The position numbers and the translations under genes are program-made. This document shows, piece by piece, positions 1 to 8,431 of a DNA stretch of 50,262 nucleotides (position 1 is the first letter of the stretch; each line of letters begins with the position of its first letter). The DNA comes from GH45 sp046704385 (GTDB taxonomy: Bacteria > Bacteroidota > Bacteroidia > Bacteroidales > SZUA-534): contig JBJKSB010000095.1 in assembly GCA_046704385.1 (NCBI GenBank), positions 1-50,262 on the forward strand. The letters run 5' to 3'. Under the pieces are notes generated by a model, which saw only the letters and a program-made list of their open reading frames with translations, was not told where the DNA came from and ran no database searches.

Positions 1-1
1 A

Positions 2-76
2 AAAACAGAACAGGCCTATTCAATGATAGATGATGCGGTAAGTATTATTACTTCTGAATTAGGGCTTGTTGCATAG
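2..76 (+). CDS. 3' end of an unidentified protein (partial)
   Basis: An open frame enters from the left edge and encodes 24 residues ending in SELGLVA before a TAG stop. It has no start in the window. The composition (acidic, helical, no low-complexity bias) looks like a genuine protein C-terminus, but there is too little to name a family. The gene-poor, palindrome-rich stretch that follows fits the end of a transcription unit. Confidence 0.45.
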   Translation, partial: KTEQAYSMIDDAVSIITSELGLVA

Positions 77-217
77 GAAATAAAAAACGTTAATTTTATT
101 TACGTTTTTGAAAAATTAAAACTTATACACAAATATTTTATGAATATTTCGGCGCATGAATAGTTAATCACATTTATTTTAGCATGCTACTTGCGCCGAT
201 TTCATTTCTATACAATG

Positions 218-355
218 TACCCAGGGCGCCATTCCACTACGTTTCATTTGCCCTGGGCTGAAATATATCAGACTTTCAGCCTGAATTATAAGCCTGTAAG
301 GCTTACCTATTTTAGCCCAGGGTAAACGAGGTGATACCGAGTGACACCCTGGGTA
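218..355. repeat. Nested inverted-repeat element built on CCCAGGG
   Basis: Four copies of the same core form a symmetric structure. Outer arms TACCCAGGG (218-226) and CCCTGGGTA (347-355) enclose inner arms CCCTGGGCT (251-259) and AGCCCAGGG (314-322). A small AAGCC/GGCTT hairpin sits near the centre (290-304). The arrangement is typical of REP/BIME-like palindromic elements mobilised by Y1 transposases, but no transposase gene is present here. Confidence 0.6.
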
Positions 356-372
356 TTATATAGTTAAACAGA

Positions 373-423
373 TTCGTCGCAAGTACACTTTTACAATGAA
401 AAGCTATATATTTTTGCGACGAA
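373..423. repeat. Palindrome TTCGTCGCAA / TTGCGACGAA
   Basis: Perfect 10-bp inverted arms at 373-382 and 414-423 are separated by 31 AT-rich bases. It lies directly beside the CCCAGGG element and may be part of the same composite repeat. No T-run follows, so a terminator role is unlikely. Confidence 0.5.
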
Positions 424-614
424 ATTCTCCTCAGATCAACATAAGAATAAATATTCTTTTCATTTAATATTTTATTATATTCTCTTATGATAATTTTATC
501 TGAGCAGAAAAAATGTATATAAAGATTAGCTTATTTTAGGGGAGATACCTCGCCTCTGGCGAGGGAGAGGGGTATAATAAAGTAAATTTTTAAATTTTCT
601 TTTGAAGTCCGACT

Positions 615-1784
615 TTAAGAATTTGTTGAAATATAACTACTTGGAGTCAGTCCTGTGGCTTGTTTAAAAATACTGTTAAATGATGATTTTGAATTAAAGC
701 CACAATCCAATGCTATACCTAATATGGAAAGATGTTTATATTTTTTGTCTGCTAATCGTTTTTTAACTTCTTCAACCCGGTAAGTATTAATAAAATTGAA
801 AAAGTTTTTCCCCAGTTGTTCGTTGATAACCTGCGACAAGTATTTTGTATTTATATCAAGTTTATCCGCAATTTCTTTAATGGTCAACTCACTTTGTAAA
901 AACACTTTTGTTTCTTCCATTAAATTCTCAAGTTTTACCAAAAGCTTCCTGCTTTCTTCAGCTGATAAGGATGAACCGCTATATTTTGGAATTTCATTTA
1001 CCGATTGATTTTTTTCTAACGTACCAATATTTCTGTTTTCTGAATTCCGGTTTTGTACCTGATGCCATTTTTTAAAAATTTCAGGTTGTTTAATTCCCCA
1101 AAAAGCAATAATATAAATAAACAGGATTATGGATAAATCAGTCAGCATTTCTATCTCACCTGTGCTAACTGTTTTAACAAGGGTAGATAATACAATTCCA
1201 AAGAATTTTATACCATAAATACTTATCAGGCTATAAGCCAGTATTTTTAACCAATTCAAATTAATTTTCTCTGTATACGAAAATTCACTCTTAATGGAAA
1301 CCTGATGTTTTCCAACTATTTTCAATGTAAATATTAAGTATATAACAGCTTGCAGGATTTTCAAATAATTTGCAATGATTAAGTCAGTGGGCACTTTAAG
1401 GTTTCGAAGGGAATAAAGATATTCCAATTTATAAGAACTACTTTTTACATAGAAATTTAAAAAGACGTATATAAAATAAACTGCAAAAGGAATTAAATGG
1501 ACCGTATCTTTATAATTGAGTCTATGCTTCTTTGAAACCAATATCCTTGTATATAAATACAGAATTGGACCATAAATAAACGGGAATACTGTATCCGTTC
1601 CAATTAAAAAGGGAATCTTCAAAATAAGATTTGTAGAATAGGCATAATTTAAGAAAAGAGAAAAGCTTATTAAAACAAGTAAAACAGCAAGTAGGTGGTT
1701 AGCCATCTGATTTTCCTTTTTGGTAAATAGAAAAAGGCTAAAAAACAGGGCCTGGGCAATACCTATTATAAATAAATTATTCAT
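615..1784 (-). CDS. AraC-family regulator with membrane-spanning N-terminus
   Basis: A 389-residue protein. The first ~240 residues carry several hydrophobic segments (for example FIIGIAQALFFSLFLF and LSIILFIYIIAFWGI), indicating an integral-membrane sensor region. The last ~90 residues are an AraC-type double helix-turn-helix, with the typical signatures LTIKEIADKLDIN and IALDCGFNSKSSFNSIFKQ ending in TGLTPSSY. This architecture (about seven TM segments plus AraC HTH) is common in Bacteroidota, where such proteins are thought to sense an envelope signal and regulate transcription directly. The start is the ATG at 1784; a TTG one codon upstream is less likely. It stands alone, with palindromic debris on both sides, so its target is not evident. 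Confidence 0.85.
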   Translation of the reverse strand: MNNLFIIGIAQALFFSLFLFTKKENQMANHLLAVLLVLISFSLFLNYAYSTNLILKIPFLIGTDTVFPFIYGPILYLYTRILVSKKHRLNYKDTVHLIPFAVYFIYVFLNFYVKSSSYKLEYLYSLRNLKVPTDLIIANYLKILQAVIYLIFTLKIVGKHQVSIKSEFSYTEKINLNWLKILAYSLISIYGIKFFGIVLSTLVKTVSTGEIEMLTDLSIILFIYIIAFWGIKQPEIFKKWHQVQNRNSENRNIGTLEKNQSVNEIPKYSGSSLSAEESRKLLVKLENLMEETKVFLQSELTIKEIADKLDINTKYLSQVINEQLGKNFFNFINTYRVEEVKKRLADKKYKHLSILGIALDCGFNSKSSFNSIFKQATGLTPSSYISTNS

Positions 1785-2359
1785 CAAAATAACTATCGAC
1801 CTTTGTGTAAAAAATAACTATTCCAATTCAAATAGCTACTATAGAGATTATATCTTACATGTATCTTCATCTTAATCTAAACCAGAAAGATATAAAAATT
1901 ATAGAAAACAATTCGAAAACAAAAGCTTTGGCTTTTATTATAGTACCTTCATATAAACCGGTTCATTTATAATAATTTTTATTTAGCTTTGCTCAACCCT
2001 AAACAGGACAGGTAGAAAATGGTCTCAACGTTCTGATATCACTATTAATTAAAAGAATTCCCCGTAGGCTTGTCTTTTGCGCTAAAGCTGCCTGTCGGCA
2101 AACAAGGCTTCAGTGACGGAGCACCTTGATGTTCCGCTTTTTCTCCCTTGATTTTAGATGAGATTCCGACCTATGTCGGGAGAAGAGTGAAATACTTTAG
2201 CTAACACGAAATAGAATATAGGACCAAAAGTTCTATATTTGAACGACATAACTTTTATAAATCGGCTTGAAAACCGGAAAGCAAAAGTTTTGAAATACCT
2301 TGCATTTCACTACGGCTCACCGTTAGCAATACGTGTAAAAAAATATTATAAAAATAAAA
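1785..2359. other. Divergent intergenic region with repeat debris
   Basis: No gene is seen. An AAAAGC/GCTTTT stem lies at 1921-1936. From about 2055 to 2190 there is palindromic debris, including a CCGAC-CTAT-GTCGG stem and the words 'attccccgt', 'gcttgtc' and 'gacggagcac'. These recur in the same order at 4384-4430, pointing to a dispersed intergenic repeat. The region should also contain the promoters of the divergent AraC and LysR genes, but none matches the Bacteroidota consensus well. Confidence 0.5.
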
Positions 2360-3247
2360 ATGGATTATCGAGATTTAGTATTTATTGCCGTTGCTGAAAA
2401 TCTGAGTTTTTCAAAAGCTGCTAATGATTTAAATATTAGCCAGCCTGCTGTAACAAAACATATAAAAGAATTAGAAATTAAGTTTAATACCAGTTTATTT
2501 GAACGTAAAGGGAATAAAATATATCTTACCCGTAAGGGCAAAATTGTATATAATTCGTACAAACAAATTGAACAGAAATACCGCGACCTTAAATTTGAAA
2601 TAAGCCAGTTAAATAATAATATCTCCGGAAGTTTTATTATTGGAGCAAGTTCAACGATATCTCAGTATCTTATCCCAAAAATAATTGCATCGTTTCATAA
2701 ATCCTATCCTGATATTAACATTCACCTGATGAATGGAAATTCTTTTGAAATGGAGCAGCTTTTACTAAAAAGCAAAGTTGATATTGCATTAGTTGAAAAC
2801 TATTCTTCACAATCTGGTATCCGATATAAAAACTTTCTTGACGATGAACTTATTATAGTAACTGGCGGTAGTAGTTTATATTCAAAACATAAATCAATAA
2901 GCAAAAATGATTTGCTTCAAATCCCTATTGTATTAAGAGAAAAAGGCTCAGGTACATTAGAAGTAATAAAAGAGGCATTTTTCAGGCACAATATGGATTT
3001 CAAGAATCTAAATGTGCCTATTCACCTTGGTAGTACCGAATCGATTAAGAATTTTCTGCTTGATTTTGACGGATTGGCAATTGTGTCGGAACAAGCTGTT
3101 AAAACTGAATTGTATTTGAAAACACTTGTGGAAATAAAAGTAACAGGCTTTAATATCTCACGTAAATTCCGCATCGCTTATAAAATGGGACATATAAGCA
3201 GGCAGGTTGAAATGTTTGAAAACTTCTTGTCTGATTATAATATATAG
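2360..3247 (+). CDS. LysR-family regulator, probable controller of the adjacent yeiH-like gene
   Basis: A 295-residue protein with standard LysR-type length and layout. The N-terminal winged HTH shows the classic pattern around AVAENLSFSKAANDLNISQ followed by PAVTKHIKELE. Residues ~90-290 form the periplasmic-binding-protein-like co-inducer domain (GASSTISQYLIPKIIASF, then GSGTLEVIKEAF). It sits 71 bases upstream of, and co-oriented with, a YeiH-type transporter. In enterobacteria the equivalent pair is YeiE-YeiH, and Bacteroidota carry the same arrangement, with the regulator linked to sulfur compounds. The regulatory link is therefore inferred from family and position; the ligand is not visible. 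Confidence 0.9.
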   Translation: MDYRDLVFIAVAENLSFSKAANDLNISQPAVTKHIKELEIKFNTSLFERKGNKIYLTRKGKIVYNSYKQIEQKYRDLKFEISQLNNNISGSFIIGASSTISQYLIPKIIASFHKSYPDINIHLMNGNSFEMEQLLLKSKVDIALVENYSSQSGIRYKNFLDDELIIVTGGSSLYSKHKSISKNDLLQIPIVLREKGSGTLEVIKEAFFRHNMDFKNLNVPIHLGSTESIKNFLLDFDGLAIVSEQAVKTELYLKTLVEIKVTGFNISRKFRIAYKMGHISRQVEMFENFLSDYNI

Positions 3248-3318
3248 TTATACATAATAACAATTCGGTATTTGCTTTAATTATGCCGCAGTAATATTTT
3301 TGCCCTAAAAATATTACT

Positions 3319-4278
3319 ATGAAAAGATTAAAAGCTCTTAAAAATATTGTTGGTATCGAAAAGAAGTTTAATAATTTCAACTGGCTCTATACATTTATTA
3401 TTGGTTTGTGTTTTATGCCGTTTATATCACCGGCAATTGCACTATTTATTGGCTTAGTGCTTTCTCTTTTGGGAATAAGGCACGAAAACATTCATAAATT
3501 TACATCAAAAGTTCTCCAGGCGTCAATTGTTTTAATGGGGTTTGGAATGAGTTTGAGTGCTGTAATTTCATCATCAGAAACCGGTTTCATGGAAACCGTA
3601 ATCTCTGTAAGCACGGTTATGTTGCTTGGCATTTTGCTAGGGAAACTTTTTAAAGTTGAGAAGAATATTTCACTGCTTATTGCCTCCGGAACAGCTATTT
3701 GTGGTGGCAGCGCCATAGCAGCCGTTGCCCCAATCCTTAACAGTAAAAACTATCAAAACTCTTTTGCACTTATTGTAGTTTTTGTGCTGAATGCTGTTGC
3801 CTTGTTTTTGTTCCCGTTTATCGGACATAAGTTAGGACTAAGTCAGGTAACATTTGGCAACTGGGCTGCAATAGCCATTCACGATACCAGCTCGGTAGTT
3901 GGTGCCGGGGCAATGTACGGAACAAAAGCTCTTCAGGTTGCCACAACAGTAAAACTTATTCGTGCCTTGTGGATTATACCGCTATCGATAGTTATTGCAT
4001 TTATGAATAAAAACGGCAAAAAGAAGTCAATCAAATTTCCCTGGTTTATTTTGTTATTCGTGCTTGCCATTGTATTTGCCAATATATTTCCCAACTTTCA
4101 GTCAAGTTACGCCCACTTTAGTTGGTTAGGTAAACGCGGTATGGTTATCGCCTTGTTCCTGATAGGTTCAAATATCACAATTAGTGAAATAAGAAAATCA
4201 GGGCCCAGAAGTTTTGCGCTGGGAATTGTTCTATGGGGAGTTGTAGCAATTAGCTCATTGTTCTTTTTAACAAGATAA
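3319..4278 (+). CDS. yeiH: YeiH-family putative sulfate export transporter
   Basis: A 319-residue, very hydrophobic inner-membrane protein with about nine to ten predicted transmembrane segments. Family-typical stretches include GFGMSLSAVISSSETGF, the small-residue-rich segment IASGTAICGGSAIAAVAP, and the conserved IHDTSSVVGAGAMYG loop. The family (UPF0324, 'putative sulfate exporter') is recognised mainly by sequence; transport of sulfate or a related anion is inferred. It follows a LysR regulator and probably forms a two-gene unit with it. Length and start (ATG at 3319) agree with homologues. Confidence 0.87.
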   Translation: MKRLKALKNIVGIEKKFNNFNWLYTFIIGLCFMPFISPAIALFIGLVLSLLGIRHENIHKFTSKVLQASIVLMGFGMSLSAVISSSETGFMETVISVSTVMLLGILLGKLFKVEKNISLLIASGTAICGGSAIAAVAPILNSKNYQNSFALIVVFVLNAVALFLFPFIGHKLGLSQVTFGNWAAIAIHDTSSVVGAGAMYGTKALQVATTVKLIRALWIIPLSIVIAFMNKNGKKKSIKFPWFILLFVLAIVFANIFPNFQSSYAHFSWLGKRGMVIALFLIGSNITISEIRKSGPRSFALGIVLWGVVAISSLFFLTR

Positions 4279-4532
4279 CTCCTACCGGATATTTTTATAA
4301 TCCGAACCGTAATTATTTCAAGCCTGATTACAGGCTTACCGTTCTTTACAGCCCGAATATTCTTCATTTGAATCCTGAGAGCGCATTCCCCGTCAGCTTG
4401 TCGCTTGAGACAATGCATTTGCGACGGAGCACTGCGGGGTAAGCGAATGCAAAAAGTAATTAAAAAGGATCGAAGATTTCTCGTTAGCTTGCTGCGAGGA
4501 GTTTCAAATCTGAAATGGCTATAAAACAACAA
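4279..4532. repeat. Palindromic intergenic repeat region after yeiH
   Basis: This gap carries an AAGCCTG-ATTA-CAGGCTT hairpin (about 4319-4337) and a larger element at about 4382-4449, in which GCATTC/GAATGC and CCCG/CGGG arms face each other. The interior words ('attccccgt', 'gcttgtc', 'gacggagcac') match the region near 2055-2125, so both look like copies of one family. No coding sequence is supported here. Confidence 0.5.
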
Positions 4533-4553
4533 AACCCTGCAATTTGCAGGGCT
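4533..4553 (-). terminator. Rho-independent terminator of tRNA-Ser
   Basis: Read on the minus strand, a GCCCTGCAA/TTGCAGGG stem is followed by a T-rich tail (TTTTGTTGTTTT). It lies 20 bases past the tRNA-Ser 3' end, as expected for its terminator. Confidence 0.7.
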
Positions 4554-4572
4554 TTGTATTAATTTTATTCAG

Positions 4573-4659
4573 CGGAGAGAAAGGGATTCGAACCCCCGGT
4601 CCGCATAAGCGGACAACGGTTTTCGAGACCGCCCCGTTCGACCACTCCGGCATCTCTCC
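4573..4659 (-). tRNA. tRNA-Ser (anticodon CGA)
   Basis: An 87-base class II tRNA. The acceptor arms GGAGAGA and TCTCTCC pair fully over 7 bp, with discriminator G. The anticodon loop reads CTCGAAA, giving anticodon CGA, which reads codon UCG. The T-arm has the standard GGTTCGAATCC. The long variable arm (GTCCGCTTATGCGGAC) is typical of serine tRNA. CCA is not encoded. A TAAATTTG box on the same strand (4682-4689) and a terminator downstream complete the unit. Confidence 0.97.
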
Positions 4660-4681
4660 AGAAGAATCAATATTTCTAGGT

Positions 4682-4689
4682 CAAATTTA
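4682..4689 (-). promoter_or_regulatory. Probable -7 box of the tRNA-Ser promoter
   Basis: On the minus strand the sequence TAAATTTG fits the Bacteroidota -7 consensus TAnnTTTG and lies 22 bases before the tRNA 5' end. The matching -33 TTTG is not obvious at the expected distance, so the assignment rests on the -7 box and its position. Confidence 0.45.
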
Positions 4690-4738
4690 AATTAAAATGT
4701 GTTCTCTCCTGGGAGAGAGGGAAATCAAATACGCACAT

Positions 4739-4769
4739 TTTGGTATAAACCTGACTTTTTATAAATTTG
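4739..4769 (+). promoter_or_regulatory. Bacteroidota-type promoter TTTG-N19-TAAATTTG
   Basis: TTTG at 4739-4742, a 19-base spacer, and TAAATTTG at 4762-4769 match the -33/-7 consensus exactly. The predicted start of transcription is near 4776, about 125 bases before the small gene at 4900. This supports that gene being expressed. Confidence 0.6.
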
Positions 4770-4899
4770 AAATGCAATATTACAAAAAAATCAAGTTCTT
4801 AAATACGATTATCAACTTTCATTTGTTAATAAAAACTACCTTGCCAACATTAAATTATTACATAAATTGTTAGTAACATTGTAATATAAAACAGTTGTT

Positions 4900-5130
4900 A
4901 TGACAATTTATCCCACTCCCTCAAAAGGCAAATTCTTTATCGAAGGTGATTTTTCTGATATTTCAAAAGCTTTTGTAAAAGATGCTGATGGTAAACTGGT
5001 ATTACATAAAGCTATTATTAACAACCGTGCAGTCCTTGATTTATCGCACTGCGCGGACGGTGAATATGATGTTTCTGTAGTTACTGATAATGAAGTGGTG
5101 ATGCATGAATTAATTCGGAAAGGAGCATGA
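4900..5130 (+). CDS. Small protein resembling a free-standing T9SS type A sorting domain
   Basis: A 76-residue protein. It opens with an IYPTPSKGKFFIEG motif resembling the YPNP...GxFxI start of T9SS C-terminal sorting domains, continues with KDADGKLV (the D..GK.V turn), then LDLSHCADGEYDVSVVTD, matching the 'G.Y.v.v.t' strand, and ends in a lysine/arginine-containing tail. The whole open frame is therefore a sorting-domain-like beta-sandwich with no signal peptide and no cargo. A consensus promoter lies upstream and stop codons precede the ATG, so it is not simply the tail of an adjacent longer frame. It could be a decayed cargo 3' end, a decoy or regulator of T9SS, or a cytoplasmic protein of the same fold. 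Confidence 0.6.
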   Translation: MTIYPTPSKGKFFIEGDFSDISKAFVKDADGKLVLHKAIINNRAVLDLSHCADGEYDVSVVTDNEVVMHELIRKGA

Positions 5131-5344
5131 TTTCAATAGTCGATTTCCATATACCCAACTTATTAGCTTTCCATAATTCCATTATTCCAAATCCCAATCA
5201 TTCCAACTTTCCTGTTTCCCATAACTCCAGATTCGTATCTCACAACATTTTAACACTTAAACAATCAAATATATTCCCATCTTTCCAACAAGAACTAAAT
5301 TGCAGATCATCCCCATATTATTGAAAAAACTTCCCGCAAATATT

Positions 5345-5352
5345 TATTTTTG
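5345..5352 (+). promoter_or_regulatory. Possible -7 box for the GT87-like gene
   Basis: TATTTTTG fits TAnnTTTG and lies 23 bases upstream of the ATG at 5376. An ATTG 21 bases upstream is a 3-of-4 match to the -33 TTTG. Confidence 0.4.
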
Positions 5353-5375
5353 TCTTGATTTTTAAAAGACTTTAA

Positions 5376-6608
5376 ATGCGCTTTACTTTTTTTAAAGACA
5401 AAGAAGTTCGAAAATTCAGCATCATTGCCATATCTGTTCTGACGCTCATGCTGGTTTTGAACCTGATTAACCATCGTTTTGTAATGAACGATTTAAAGGT
5501 GATGTATCTGGCAGCTAAATCGCTTTTAAATCACCAACAGGTATATGGAGTTCACTTCGGATTAGATTCCGGTTTTTACAAATATTCACCTTTCACATTA
5601 CTTTTTTTTGTCCCTTATACTGTTTTGCCTTTTAAGGCAGCTGCTATTATGCATTTTTTTGTAATTGAGGCAGCTATAATTTCTACGGTTGTATTGGTTG
5701 AGCAGCTTATATCAAAATACTTGTTTTCCGGCCTGCCTAAAACTTTCATTACCTTGTTTTTAATGCTTTTCTGCATTTTGTTGCACATGGAACGCGAACT
5801 CTATCTGGGTAATACTAACATGATTTTATTGTTGATTTCCATGTTGGCACTGAAAAATATGTTGGAAGATAACCCGGTTAAATCAGGATTGTTATGGGCA
5901 ATTGTGGTGTTAACCAAACCATATTTTGCCGTGGCACTTTTGCCATTGTTACTGCACCGTAAATGGAAGCTTATTTTTAGCACCGGCTTGTCGATGCTGG
6001 GGTATGTGTTGATATCTGCTATTCTAATTGGCATTAAAAAAAGTTTTGAACTTTACCCGGAATGGTTTACAGCTATGGCCGACCACAATAGTTATTTAAC
6101 CAGCTATAATACGGTTTTTAAACTTCTCAGATATTATTTTGGGATTTCAGTTGCTCCAAAATGGTATATTATTTTATACGCAATTGTTGGAATAATTTCG
6201 CTGGGAGTTTTTTGGCAGATAGATATTAGAAATAAAGATTTCATCAGCAACAAAAGTCGGAACCGTTCAATATTACTGCATATTTTATTATTGATAGCTC
6301 TTGCTCCAAGCATGCTCATTACCGATAAGGAACATTTTCAGTTTACCTTACCTTTAATTGCCATTTTGATTTTACAACTGCGGAATAATAAAAAACCTGT
6401 ATGGATTGGCATTTTTGTATTACTCATGATTATGTACGAAGGTAATTCCATTGAAGTAATTGGCCGGCATATGTCAATCCTTTTTGATGCATGGGGACTA
6501 CTGGGAATTGCCAATATTTTAATAATGGGTGCTGTACTTTTAATGTACAGTAGAAAACCCGGACTTTGGAAATTGGAGCAAGAAAATTCAGGGGAGATAT
6601 CAGATTAA
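5376..6608 (+). CDS. GT87-like (DUF2029) polytopic membrane glycosyltransferase
   Basis: A 410-residue integral membrane protein with about ten hydrophobic helices. The N-terminal region holds the features usual for this C-type fold: a first TM segment, then FVMNDLKVMYLAAKSLL with an early acidic residue in the first extracytoplasmic loop, and YKYSPFTLLFFVPYTVLPF. GT87/DUF2029 enzymes transfer sugars from polyprenyl-phosphate donors on the outer face of the membrane (for example mycobacterial mannosyl- and arabinosyltransferases). The donor and acceptor here cannot be deduced. It lies alone between a low-complexity spacer and the tRNA-Leu, with no other glycan genes nearby. Confidence 0.72.
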   Translation: MRFTFFKDKEVRKFSIIAISVLTLMLVLNLINHRFVMNDLKVMYLAAKSLLNHQQVYGVHFGLDSGFYKYSPFTLLFFVPYTVLPFKAAAIMHFFVIEAAIISTVVLVEQLISKYLFSGLPKTFITLFLMLFCILLHMERELYLGNTNMILLLISMLALKNMLEDNPVKSGLLWAIVVLTKPYFAVALLPLLLHRKWKLIFSTGLSMLGYVLISAILIGIKKSFELYPEWFTAMADHNSYLTSYNTVFKLLRYYFGISVAPKWYIILYAIVGIISLGVFWQIDIRNKDFISNKSRNRSILLHILLLIALAPSMLITDKEHFQFTLPLIAILILQLRNNKKPVWIGIFVLLMIMYEGNSIEVIGRHMSILFDAWGLLGIANILIMGAVLLMYSRKPGLWKLEQENSGEISD

Positions 6609-6756
6609 GAAATATTTGTTTAAAATTCTAATTAAACTATCGTAGGTTTTTAAGTAAAATTGTGTAAAAAAGGACTAAATTTTGGTGTTTAATTATCAGT
6701 AAATTAATTACATAAACTGAGGAGTGGAGGAATTGCCAAAAAAAACTTTTGTTCCA

Positions 6757-6787
6757 TTTGCATGTAAGGAAAAGAACCGTATATTTG
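6757..6787 (+). promoter_or_regulatory. Consensus promoter of tRNA-Leu (TTTG-N19-TATATTTG)
   Basis: TTTG at 6757-6760 and TATATTTG at 6780-6787, with a 19-base spacer, are an exact match to the Bacteroidota housekeeping promoter. The tRNA begins 16 bases downstream, giving a leader of about 10 bases. Confidence 0.85.
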
Positions 6788-6803
6788 CACCACCAATTTT
6801 TGA

Positions 6804-6885
6804 GCGGATGTGTCGTAATTGGTAGCCGAGCTAGACTTAGGATCTAGTGCCGTGAGGCGTGGGGGTTCGAGTCCCTTCATCCGCA
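6804..6885 (+). tRNA. tRNA-Leu (anticodon UAG)
   Basis: An 82-base class II tRNA. The acceptor arms GCGGATG/CATCCGC are fully paired, with discriminator A. The anticodon stem CTAGA/TCTAG holds loop CTTAGGA, giving anticodon TAG (UAG in RNA). The variable arm is TGCCGTGAGGCGT, and the T-arm contains GGTTCGAGTCC. CCA is not encoded. It has its own consensus promoter and a terminator 21 bases downstream. Confidence 0.97.
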
Positions 6886-6905
6886 CCGATGCATGATAAA
6901 GTAAG

Positions 6906-6938
6906 CCGCCATTCGGGATAACTGTCTGGCGGTTTTTT
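6906..6938 (+). terminator. Terminator downstream of tRNA-Leu
   Basis: CCGCCA (6906-6911) pairs with TGGCGG (6927-6932), followed by six T residues. It closes the tRNA-Leu transcript just before tig. Confidence 0.8.
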
Positions 6939-6972
6939 GAGTTTTAGTAAATTTATCTTAAAGTCTGATCAG

Positions 6973-8325
6973 ATGAACATTACAAGAGAGAACATTGATG
7001 AGTTGAATGCCGTTTTAAAGGTGAAGATTGTAAAGGATGATTATGCCGGCGAAGTTGAAAAAGTTTTAAAAGACTATCGCAAAAAGGTATCCGTAAAAGG
7101 ATTTCGTCCGGGAATGGTGCCAATGGGCATGGTAAAGAAATTGTACGGAAAAGCAATTTTACTCGACGAGGTAAATAAAGTTGTTTCCGATAGCCTCACA
7201 AAACACCTGATTGATGAAAAATTAAACATTTTGGGTGAACCGCTTCCAAGCATCAAAGTTGAATCTGATCTTGATTTCGATAATAAAGAAGATTTTGAAT
7301 TTGCCTTTGATATAGCATTTGCTCCAACTTACGAATTAAAGCTGAGCAAACGCGACAAATTGACTTATTACGAAATCAAAGTGGATGATGAAATGATTAA
7401 CCAAACCATTGAAAGCCACACTTCCCGCAATGGCAAAACTGACGAAGTTGAGGAGGTTCAGGAAAAAGATTTGGTTAAGGGTAAATTTGAGCAACTCGAT
7501 CAGGATAACAATATTCTTGAAGATGGTATAGTTACTGAAGATTCATTATTTGCAGTTGATCGTATCGAAGAAAAATCAATTCAGGCAATGGTACTGGGAG
7601 CGAAAAAGGATGATATCATTGATTTTGATATTAAAAAGGCCTTTACAAACACAACCGATTTAGCTTCGATGTTACGCATTGATAAATCCATAGCTGAAGA
7701 ATTGGCAGGTAATTTCCGTTTTACCGTTCAGTCAATTACCCGTCATACACCAGCTGAAGTTAACCAGGAGCTTTTTGATGCTATTTATGGCGAAGGCAAT
7801 ATTAAAGATGAGAAAGAATACCGTGAAAAAATAGTTTCTGAAATTAAAGAAAGCTTTGTATCTTCAAGTGATTATAAATTATTGATTGATGCCAAAGATA
7901 AATTGGTTGAGAAAGCCAAAATGACATTACCTGATGAATTTTTAAAACGCTGGTTGGTAGCAGTTAACAAAGACCTGACAGAAGAGGTGGTTGAAAAAGA
8001 TTACGAAGGCTTGCAAAAGGATCTGGCATGGCAATTGATAAAAAATAACATCATCGAGGAGCAGGAATTAAAAGTGGAAGACTTTGAAATACTTGATTTC
8101 GCTAAAAAATCAGTGTTGATGCAATTTCAGCAATATGGTTTGATGAATATTCCCGATGAACAGTTGGAAACCTATGCTAAACAATCTTTGGAAAACGAAG
8201 ATGAAAGACGGAAGATGATTGATCGTAAGTATGAAGAGAAAATTATTGAATACTTAAAAGAGACGGTTAAGATTGAGCCAAAAGAGGTAACCACTGAAGA
8301 ATTTAACGATTTGTTTAAAAATTAA
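6973..8325 (+). CDS. tig: Trigger factor (ribosome-associated chaperone/prolyl isomerase)
   Basis: The protein starts MNITRENIDELNAVLKVKI and is 450 residues long from the ATG at 6973. An in-frame TTG at 6937 overlaps the tRNA terminator and is rejected. Residues 1-120 form the ribosome-binding domain, with the signature GFRPGMVP in place of the usual GFRxGKxP. The middle is a divergent FKBP-like domain, and the C-terminal part is long and helical. The FKBP segment lacks the clear catalytic signature of the enterobacterial protein, as is usual in Bacteroidota. It acts on nascent chains at the ribosome exit. The order tig-clpP-clpX is conserved across bacteria and supports the call. Confidence 0.95.
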   Translation: MNITRENIDELNAVLKVKIVKDDYAGEVEKVLKDYRKKVSVKGFRPGMVPMGMVKKLYGKAILLDEVNKVVSDSLTKHLIDEKLNILGEPLPSIKVESDLDFDNKEDFEFAFDIAFAPTYELKLSKRDKLTYYEIKVDDEMINQTIESHTSRNGKTDEVEEVQEKDLVKGKFEQLDQDNNILEDGIVTEDSLFAVDRIEEKSIQAMVLGAKKDDIIDFDIKKAFTNTTDLASMLRIDKSIAEELAGNFRFTVQSITRHTPAEVNQELFDAIYGEGNIKDEKEYREKIVSEIKESFVSSSDYKLLIDAKDKLVEKAKMTLPDEFLKRWLVAVNKDLTEEVVEKDYEGLQKDLAWQLIKNNIIEEQELKVEDFEILDFAKKSVLMQFQQYGLMNIPDEQLETYAKQSLENEDERRKMIDRKYEEKIIEYLKETVKIEPKEVTTEEFNDLFKN

Positions 8326-8431
8326 GTTTTAAGTAATCAGTCTGAAGTACGATTAAAAGCGGACTTGGAGCAAAATTTTGGATATGGTTACTGACGACTG
8401 AAATACGATTTAAAAACTTAAAATTACTACT

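Larger units (their letters stand above)
77..614. other. Gene-free stretch with palindromic repeats
   Basis: No convincing coding frame is seen between the partial left-edge gene and the AraC-type gene. The stretch holds a symmetric CCCAGGG element (218-355), a TTCGTCGCAA/TTGCGACGAA stem (373-423), and a short CCTCGCC/GGCGAGG stem near 547-565 followed by AT-rich sequence. These look like decayed REP-type intergenic repeats. Confidence 0.6.

Noticed and set aside
5127..5324. 65-codon open frame overlapping the stop of the small T9SS-like gene
   Set aside because: The sequence is low-complexity (repeats of 'ccata', 'attcc', 'ccaaat'), the product has no domain-like pattern, and the ATGA overlap looks fortuitous. 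It reads as decayed spacer DNA.
6937..6972. Upstream TTG start extending trigger factor by 12 residues
   Set aside because: The TTG overlaps the T-run of the tRNA-Leu terminator and the extra residues are not part of the conserved trigger factor start (MNITREN).
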